A stretch of DNA of 64,000 bases from contig CAZNAD010000005.1 in NCBI GenBank assembly GCA_964571195.1, forward strand, positions 81,310 through 145,309, written 5' to 3'. The notes beneath the pieces were generated by a model. That model was not told where the DNA came from. It was given only the letters and a program-made list of their open reading frames with translations, and did no database searches. Made by a program: the position numbers and the translations under genes. Positions 59,139 through 64,000 of the stretch are shown one piece after another (the first letter of the stretch is position 1; each line of letters starts with the position of its first letter). The stretch comes from PALSA-1006 sp964571195 (GTDB taxonomy: Bacteria > Pseudomonadota > Gammaproteobacteria > Burkholderiales > Gallionellaceae).

Positions 59139-60367
59139 ACGAGATGACAGTGGCGACAGCGCAAGGATGTATTGTCGACGCGGTAAGGCAACTGGGTTCG
59201 GAGTCCGTGGCTCTGCAGCGGGCATTGGGGCGTGTGCTGGCTGAAGAGGTGCTGGCCAACCGCGACCAGCCGCCTTACGACGTGTCGGCGATGGACGGTT
59301 TCGCCTTGCGCAGCACGGATGTGGCGAATGTGCCCGCGAAGCTTGAGGTTATCGAGGACATCAAGGCGGGCGACATGCCGAGCAAGACCGTTCAAGCCGG
59401 GCAATGCGCGCGCATCATGACCGGTGCGCCGGTGCCATTGGGGGCGGATACGGTGATCCGCGTCGAGGACACGCGAATGATCTCTGGCACGCAAGTGCAG
59501 ATCAACGTCAGTGTGCAGTCGCGCAACGACATCCGCGACCGAGGCGAGAGTATGCGCAATGGCGAGGTGGTGCTGGCGCACGGTAGCGAGATCACACCGG
59601 GGGTGGCCGGTCTGCTGGCGATGGTGAAACGCGCTACTGTGCAGGTGTATCGCCAACCCCGCGTGGCGATCCTTTCCACCGGAGATGAGTTGGAAGGTCT
59701 GGATGAACCCTTCGACGCGAACAAGATACCCGATGCCAACAGTTATGCGCTGATGGCGCAGGTGCAGGCGCTGGGTATCGAGCCGGTGTTGCTCGGTATC
59801 GCACGTGACCGGCCTGAGGCGTTGCGCGCCGCACTGCAACAGGGGTTGCAGCACGATGTGTTACTGGTGTCCGGCGGTACCTCGGTCGGTGTGCACGATT
59901 ACGTGCGCCCGACGCTGGAGGCGCTGGGGGTACAGATGAAGTTCTGGGGTGTGGCGATGAAGCCGGGACATCCCATGACCTTCGGAGTCGCGCCGCTGAC
60001 ATGGGTATTTGGTTTGCCGGGTAACCCGGTGTCGAGCATGGTGTGTTTCGAGCAGTTCGTGTTGCCCGCGTTGCGCCGCATGATGGGACACCAACGTCTT
60101 TATCGCCGCACCGTTACTGCGCGACTCACGCATCAAATCAAACACCGGCCTGGACGCAGCGAATTCATCCGCGTGACGCTGGGGCGCGATGCGGACGGTT
60201 ATGTCGCCACCTCGACCGGCGCGCAGGGCAGCGGTATGTTGTCTTCGATGGCGCAGGCGGACGGCCTGCTGGTCGTGGAGGCCGCAAGTGAAGGGCTGGC
60301 CGCGAACAGCAGCGTGACCGTGCAGTTACTGGATGGCTCGATGTTTCAAGAGCACAACGGGATTTAG
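59135..60367 (+). CDS. moeA: Molybdopterin molybdotransferase MoeA
   Basis: A 410-residue enzyme that inserts molybdate into adenylylated molybdopterin. Signatures are YDVSAMDGFALRS near residue 50, RIMTGAPVPLGADTVIRVED near residue 95 and VSGGTSVGVHDYV with the later GLPGNPVSSMVCFE. GTG 59135 overlaps the mobA stop. Confidence 0.96.
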   Translation: MNEMTVATAQGCIVDAVRQLGSESVALQRALGRVLAEEVLANRDQPPYDVSAMDGFALRSTDVANVPAKLEVIEDIKAGDMPSKTVQAGQCARIMTGAPVPLGADTVIRVEDTRMISGTQVQINVSVQSRNDIRDRGESMRNGEVVLAHGSEITPGVAGLLAMVKRATVQVYRQPRVAILSTGDELEGLDEPFDANKIPDANSYALMAQVQALGIEPVLLGIARDRPEALRAALQQGLQHDVLLVSGGTSVGVHDYVRPTLEALGVQMKFWGVAMKPGHPMTFGVAPLTWVFGLPGNPVSSMVCFEQFVLPALRRMMGHQRLYRRTVTARLTHQIKHRPGRSEFIRVTLGRDADGYVATSTGAQGSGMLSSMAQADGLLVVEAASEGLAANSSVTVQLLDGSMFQEHNGI

Positions 60368-60376
60368 GAGTCATAA

Positions 60377-60922
60377 ATGATCGCAGCAAAGATAGGCATC
60401 CTCACCATCTCCGACCGCGCCAGTCGCGGCGAATATGAAGATAAGGGCGGCCCAGCCATGCAGGCATGGTTTGCGCGCGTGCTCACCAGCAAGTGGGAGG
60501 CAGTGGCGCGGGTGATTCCCGACGAGCAGGCGCTGATCGAAAAGACGTTGATCGAACTGTGCGATATTGAAGGCTGTTCACTGGTTGTCACTACCGGCGG
60601 CACCGGCCCCGCTCTGCGCGATGTCACACCGGAAGCGACCGAGGCGGTATGCGAGAAGATGATGCCGGGCTTCGGCGAGTTGATGCGTAGCGCGTCACTC
60701 AAGGTGGTGCCCACCGCGATCCTGTCGCGCCAAACGGCGGGCATACGCGGCAAGAGTCTCATTATCAACCTGCCGGGTAAACCATCGGCCATCGACGATT
60801 GCCTGAATGCGGTATTTCCCGCCGTGCCGTATTGCCTCGACCTCATTGAAGGCGCGTATCTGGAGGCGGATACGGCGCAGTGCAAAGTATTCCGCCCGGC
60901 ACATGCCAAACCCAGACAGTGA
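60377..60922 (+). CDS. mog: Molybdopterin adenylyltransferase Mog
   Basis: A 181-residue MogA-type protein that adenylylates molybdopterin before MoeA acts. Motifs are ILTISDRASRGEYEDKGG at the N-terminus, VVTTGGTGPALRDVTPEAT near residue 75 and the NLPGKPSAIDDCL segment. It starts nine bases after moeA. Confidence 0.94.
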   Translation: MIAAKIGILTISDRASRGEYEDKGGPAMQAWFARVLTSKWEAVARVIPDEQALIEKTLIELCDIEGCSLVVTTGGTGPALRDVTPEATEAVCEKMMPGFGELMRSASLKVVPTAILSRQTAGIRGKSLIINLPGKPSAIDDCLNAVFPAVPYCLDLIEGAYLEADTAQCKVFRPAHAKPRQ

Positions 60923-60933
60923 AGGATATGCCG

Positions 60934-61404
60934 ATGAAGAGTTATGACGATCTGGTGGCCGAGGCTGCTACGCGGGTGGGGGAGATATTGCCGTGGGATC
61001 TGAGTCGCATGCTGGCTGCGGGAAAGGTGCCGCTGTTGCTGGATGTGCGTGAGCCGACAGAGTTCAATACCCTGCATATCCCCGGTGCGATCAATGTGCC
61101 GCGCGGGATACTGGAACAGTCCTGCTCATGGGATTATGACGAGACGGTGCCGGAGCTGGCGAGTGGCCGCGAGCGCGAGATCGTGGTGATCTGCCGTTCG
61201 GGTAAACGCTCCCTGCTGGCCGCCGACGTGATGTCTGCCATGGGTTTCGTCAATGTGGTCTCACTCAAGACCGGGGTGCGCGGCTGGAACGATTACGAAC
61301 AAGTTTTGCAGGATGGGGAAGGCCGCCTGTTGGATGCGGATGCCGTCGATGTCCTGCTTGCGCCGCGTGTGAGTCCCGCGCAACGCAAGCCCAAGACCAA
61401 CTGA
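60934..61404 (+). CDS. Rhodanese-domain sulfurtransferase
   Basis: A 156-residue single-domain rhodanese. The active Cys87 lies in VVICRSGKRSLLAADVM, and the substrate loop CRSGKRS suits thiosulfate or persulfide transfer. LLDVREPTEFNTLHIPGAIN is the usual N-terminal motif. ATG 60934 is preferred because GAAGGA stands at proper distance; ATG 60928 is too close. It could feed sulfur to MoaD or to the TusA relay. Confidence 0.85.
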   Translation: MKSYDDLVAEAATRVGEILPWDLSRMLAAGKVPLLLDVREPTEFNTLHIPGAINVPRGILEQSCSWDYDETVPELASGREREIVVICRSGKRSLLAADVMSAMGFVNVVSLKTGVRGWNDYEQVLQDGEGRLLDADAVDVLLAPRVSPAQRKPKTN

Positions 61405-61420
61405 GCGGAAGGAAAGGATC

Positions 61421-61846
61421 ATGATCGAATATATCTTTTTTGCGCCCGTCCTGCGCGATGCGTTCGTCGAATATGCCCAGAGTCTGAAAGTGAGCTGTAC
61501 CTTGCAGGATGATGTGATGGGGTTCGTCGTGGCGGTACCGGAAGACATCTGTGAAGCGGTAGAAGATGCACTGGAGGAACGTTACGCAGCATTGGAGCGA
61601 GAACAGGCGCGCTTGCTGAGCGAGGAGCGCGGCGGACTCAAACAGCTGGCCGGTTTCCGTTTTGACCTGCCGGACGGTCAGTCGCGCATGGTGCCGCTGG
61701 AAACGGAGACTGCCAATCGTTTGCTGGCGGCGTTCACTCTGGAAGAGGTGCAGCATCTGTTTCAGGTGGTCGCGCGCAGTGCGCTGAATCCGCCCGAGGA
61801 ACATCTGTGCAAGGTGCTGGCTCAGGAAGCAGCGGCTAAGGCTTGA
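61421..61846 (+). CDS. Unidentified 141-aa protein
   Basis: A soluble protein beginning MIEYIFFAPVLRDAFVEYAQ with a charged helical middle (EDALEERYAALEREQARLLS). Two scattered Cys are present (SCTLQDD, LCKVLAQ) beside EDICEAVE. It lies 16 bases after the rhodanese gene and overlaps the convergent thioredoxin gene by 11 bases. I do not recognise the family. Confidence 0.75.
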   Translation: MIEYIFFAPVLRDAFVEYAQSLKVSCTLQDDVMGFVVAVPEDICEAVEDALEERYAALEREQARLLSEERGGLKQLAGFRFDLPDGQSRMVPLETETANRLLAAFTLEEVQHLFQVVARSALNPPEEHLCKVLAQEAAAKA

Positions 61847-62201
61847 TCTCTGCAGTGGCGTGATGCCGTTCGATCACGCGGTCGATGAACTCGCGCAGAA
61901 AACCCTCGGTCTGCGCACTGTGGAAACGGTCGATCTCCGCGCCGTGACTGTAGGCTACCACCGTGGGGAAACCCCGCACCTTGTGCCGTCCGGCGATCTT
62001 CATGTTTTCGTCCGCATCCACGATGCCCAGCACGAACTTGCCGTCATACGCGAACACCATCTTGTGTAGCAGTGGTGCCAGTACCCGGCACGGGGCACAC
62101 CATTCGGCACTGATGTCCATCAGTACCGGAACCTGATGTGAACGTGCCACCACCAGTTCGTCAAAACTATCTTCTTCCACATTGTATGAAAAGTCAGTCA
62201 T
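61836..62201 (-). CDS. Thioredoxin-fold protein with CAPC site
   Basis: A 121-residue thioredoxin-like protein without a signal peptide. The redox site is WCAPC, Cys35 and Cys38, in place of WCGPC. The cis-Pro loop VRGFPTVVAYSHG follows near residue 80. The changed active site alters redox potential compared with ordinary thioredoxin. It is convergent with the rhodanese transcript and may reduce sulfur-relay disulfides; the partner is unknown. Confidence 0.87.
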   Translation of the reverse strand: MTDFSYNVEEDSFDELVVARSHQVPVLMDISAEWCAPCRVLAPLLHKMVFAYDGKFVLGIVDADENMKIAGRHKVRGFPTVVAYSHGAEIDRFHSAQTEGFLREFIDRVIERHHATAEIKP

Positions 62202-62213
62202 CGGTCTTTCTTC

Positions 62214-62834
62214 CTAGGCGTTGTTCTTGCGGCAATAACAATAGACGAAACGCTGCACCGCGCCGGAAGGCGTGTGGTGTTCCTCTTGCTCATGCTGGAG
62301 CAGCGTGAACGGTGCACCGAACTCGGTATGCAGTCCCTTCGGGCTGTATCGCATCACCGGCAGACCGCTGCATTGGAGCGGGCCGTCTTCGGCGAATGTC
62401 GCCACGATCACATGACCGCCCGGCTTGAGCGCGCGCAGCACGGTATCGACATAGGCACGGCGCTGCTCCGGTGTCGTGAGGAAATGGAACACGGCACGAT
62501 CATGCCAGACATCGTAAGTGTGCACGGGGAGGGCGGCATGGGTGATGTCGGCTGTTATCCATTCCACCTCGTTGGCGCGTGCGCCAAGCCGTTGCCGTGC
62601 GGCCGCCAGCGCTTTGGCGGAAAGATCGAGCACACTCAGCGAGGTGTAACCGTTCAGCAACAGATCGTCCACCAGCGTGGATGCACCGCCGCCCACATCG
62701 ATGATGGAGGCCGAGGTCGGCACACCCGTTGCGCGTATCAGCCGCAAAGACTGTTCGGCATGCTCCTGGAACCAACTGACGTTGTCGCTGGCTTTTGTTT
62801 CATAAACCTTATTCCAGTGGTCTTCAGCTTGCAT
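62214..62834 (-). CDS. Class I SAM-dependent methyltransferase
   Basis: A 206-residue enzyme with the SAM-binding motif SIIDVGGGASTLVDDLL near residue 45 and VEWITADITHAALP further on. It begins MQAEDHWNKVYETKASDNVS, a pattern found in small methyltransferases of the thiopurine/TehB type. ATG 62834 is chosen; the frame is open to 62984, but the added part overlaps promoter-like DNA. About 100 bases upstream is the motif shared with sulfur promoters, hinting at a role with a sulfur compound. Confidence 0.82.
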   Translation of the reverse strand: MQAEDHWNKVYETKASDNVSWFQEHAEQSLRLIRATGVPTSASIIDVGGGASTLVDDLLLNGYTSLSVLDLSAKALAAARQRLGARANEVEWITADITHAALPVHTYDVWHDRAVFHFLTTPEQRRAYVDTVLRALKPGGHVIVATFAEDGPLQCSGLPVMRYSPKGLHTEFGAPFTLLQHEQEEHHTPSGAVQRFVYCYCRKNNA

Positions 62835-63158
62835 GGTATGGGTATCCTTAGACAGAGTCGATGGTCGTTGCCGTAATGCCTCTGCGAGCGCATCAAAACG
62901 CCGGACATTAGACTTAACCGGGAAACTCCGGTCAATTACTCCAACGGGGGGGGATTGAGTAACGCGAGAACGGGACTGATGCACAGGAAATGAGAAAGGC
63001 CTCCAGGGATGGAGGCCTTGCTAATTGGTGCGCCCGAAGTGAATCGGGACAATTCTCGGTTGATTTTGGACGCAAGAAACAATTTGCGGCATCATGCATA
63101 TGTTTTACATTCCCATTAAAACGGACTCTGCTCAAATTCTTTTCTGGATATACCTGAT
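62835..63158. promoter_or_regulatory. 324-base gap: sulfur-type motif, hairpin and tRNA-end repeat
   Basis: No gene is visible. On the minus strand at 62931-62955 the sequence CCCCCCCCGTTGGAGTAATT precedes the methyltransferase and matches the motif before the one-Cys DsrC homologue. A nine-base hairpin (AAGGCCTCC with GGAGGCCTT, 62996-63019) and a copy of the tRNA-Arg 3' end (63026) follow. Confidence 0.55.
63026..63050. other. Remnant attachment-like copy of the tRNA-Arg 3' end
   Basis: TGGTGCGCCCGAAG (63026-63039) is identical to the first 14 bases of the minus-strand tRNA gene end at 63946-63959, in the same orientation. The next bases (TGAATCG vs AGATTCG) still agree in part. Together the two copies flank the CBS gene and the integrase remnant. 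Confidence 0.55.
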
Positions 63159-63590
63159 ATGAAAATTTCCACCACCTTGACCCATAAAGAACATCGACTT
63201 ATTACGGCTCTGCCAGTGACGCAGGCTCAAGAGGCGATGCGCATGATGACTGAGCACAAGATCGGGTATCTCGTTGTTTGCGACAGCGATGGAGCTGTGG
63301 CGGGGGTATTGTCCGAGAGGGATATTATTCGAGCACTAGTCGAAGGAAAATCTATCGTGGATTTATCAGCCAAAGACCTGATGACGACAAACCCAATTAC
63401 GTGCACCCCCAATGACAGAGCGCTGGATATTCTTCGTGCGATGAACTCATACGGGTTTCGCCATATGCCCGTTATAGAAGATGGGAAATTAAAAGGTGTC
63501 GTAAGTAACCGAGATATCCTCAAGAGTCTTTTTTCTCAGGCCAATCACACGATTGTAGAATCATTGGCAGAGCTTAATATGTCCTGGTAA
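63159..63590 (+). CDS. CBS-pair protein
   Basis: A 143-residue protein made of two CBS repeats. The first is VTQAQEAMRMMTEHKIGYLV with VAGVLSERDIIRALV; the second is NDRALDILRAMNSYGFRHMP with LKGVVSNRDILKSLF. Such proteins bind adenine nucleotides and sense energy state. It stands alone between a tRNA-end repeat and an integrase remnant, and could be cargo of a decayed island. ATG 63159 is preceded only by weak ribosome-site sequence (TATACCTGAT). Confidence 0.85.
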   Translation: MKISTTLTHKEHRLITALPVTQAQEAMRMMTEHKIGYLVVCDSDGAVAGVLSERDIIRALVEGKSIVDLSAKDLMTTNPITCTPNDRALDILRAMNSYGFRHMPVIEDGKLKGVVSNRDILKSLFSQANHTIVESLAELNMSW

Positions 63591-63730
63591 ATCATATTCA
63601 GTTTTCCACTACAAACTTGCATGTTGAATCGCATCAAAAAACTGACCCTGCCGTCAGGATGAGGGACGATGAGTTCACGTATTGCTACCGGAATTCATGA
63701 CTCAGACAAGTTGGAGGCAAATAGCTCAGA

Positions 63731-63916
63731 GTGGCAGACACTCCTCTGGAAACACAGAAGATGTTGCAGGGACATCGGAATGGTGGCATCACATCGCACT
63801 ATTCGTCTGCTGAGATTGCCGAGCTACTTGATGCGGTAAATCTGGTATGCGGGGGGAGAGTCCCGCAAAAGTCCCGCAATTACTTTGCTGAAAAGAAAAA
63901 TCGCCTAGCGAGCTAA
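63731..63916 (+). pseudogene. C-terminal remnant of a tyrosine-type integrase
   Basis: A frame of 61 codons with the segment MLQGHRNGGITSHYSSAEIA followed by ELLDAVNLVC, which resembles the last helix region of phage or island integrases, including the HY of the catalytic Tyr motif. The larger N-terminal catalytic part is missing. It lies 30 bases from the tRNA-Arg gene, the usual place for an island integrase. Confidence 0.7.
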
Positions 63917-63945
63917 CGCTAAGCGATTGAACTTGCTGCTTAATA

Positions 63946-64000
63946 TGGTGCGCCCGAAGAGATTCGAACTCCTGACCCCTTGGTTCGTAGCCAAGTACTC
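63946..64000 (-). tRNA. tRNA-Arg(ACG), 3' part, cut by the window edge
   Basis: Read on the minus strand, the anticodon stem-loop is CTTGG-CTACGAA-CCAAG (anticodon ACG), followed by the variable loop, the T-arm GAGTTCGAATCTC and an acceptor end with encoded CCA (63946-63948). The 5' half lies outside the window. Confidence 0.92.

Overview
The window looks like the chromosome of a chemolithotrophic sulfur-oxidising betaproteobacterium, most like Gallionellaceae (Sideroxydans-type) or a near relative such as Sulfuricella or Thiobacillus. Reasons are the surE-pcm-nlpD block, two acetate-type symporters, a complete oxidative-type dsr cluster containing dsrEFH and dsrL, a soeABC-like sulfite dehydrogenase and an Acidithiobacillus-like sulfide:quinone oxidoreductase. 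The taxon is an inference from gene content; no rRNA gene is present.

Layout. 1-8.9 kb: surE, pcm, nlpD, a radical SAM protein, then a CBS/DUF294 regulator, a DnaQ-like exonuclease, a DUF485 protein and an ActP-type symporter. 9-16.5 kb: a CPA1 Na+/H+ antiporter, a small cytochrome c, a TctDE-like two-component system divergent from a DUF4212/symporter pair, and ppsR. 16.5-24.3 kb (mostly minus strand): a YkgJ-like protein, ylqF, a one-cysteine DsrC/TusE homologue, sqr, two haem c proteins, a Crp/Fnr regulator and a NarL/NreBC-type two-component system. 24.4-33.7 kb: soeABC, a TauE/SafE exporter, a small membrane protein, a universal stress protein, tusA, dsrE2 and a FadL-like porin. 33.9-38.0 kb (minus): a chemoreceptor, then a compact operon of a 74-aa protein, a Cas6/Cmx6-like protein, a DsrC homologue with no cysteine, an unknown helical protein and a TauD-like dioxygenase. 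38.3-53.9 kb: dsrABEFHCMKLJOPN, a DUF4202-like gene, cysG, a secreted protein, an ankyrin protein and a 75-aa protein. 54-62 kb: molybdenum cofactor genes (moaA, moaC, moaD, moaE, mobB, mobA, moeA, mog), interrupted by a vapBC pair, then a rhodanese and a thioredoxin. 62-64 kb: a methyltransferase, a CBS protein, an integrase remnant and the 3' part of tRNA-Arg(ACG).

The genes form a sulfur-oxidation neighbourhood with its cofactor supply. Sqr oxidises sulfide; TusA, DsrE2, DsrEFH and DsrC relay sulfane sulfur; DsrAB with DsrL and DsrMKJOP release sulfite; SoeABC oxidises sulfite to sulfate; CysG makes sirohaem for DsrAB, and the moa/mob/moe genes make molybdenum cofactor for SoeA.

The most interesting signals are: (1) a 70-bp ungapped promoter block shared by sqr and soeA, whose core CCC-N4-G(G/A)GT(T/A)AT recurs before tusA, dsrA, the one-cysteine DsrC homologue and a methyltransferase, suggesting an undescribed sulfur regulon; and (2) the operon divergent from dsrA, which joins a Cas6-like protein (no CRISPR array in the window) to a cysteine-free DsrC homologue. 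Several dispersed palindromic repeats occur, two of them apparently translated in frame inside ylqF and dsrN.
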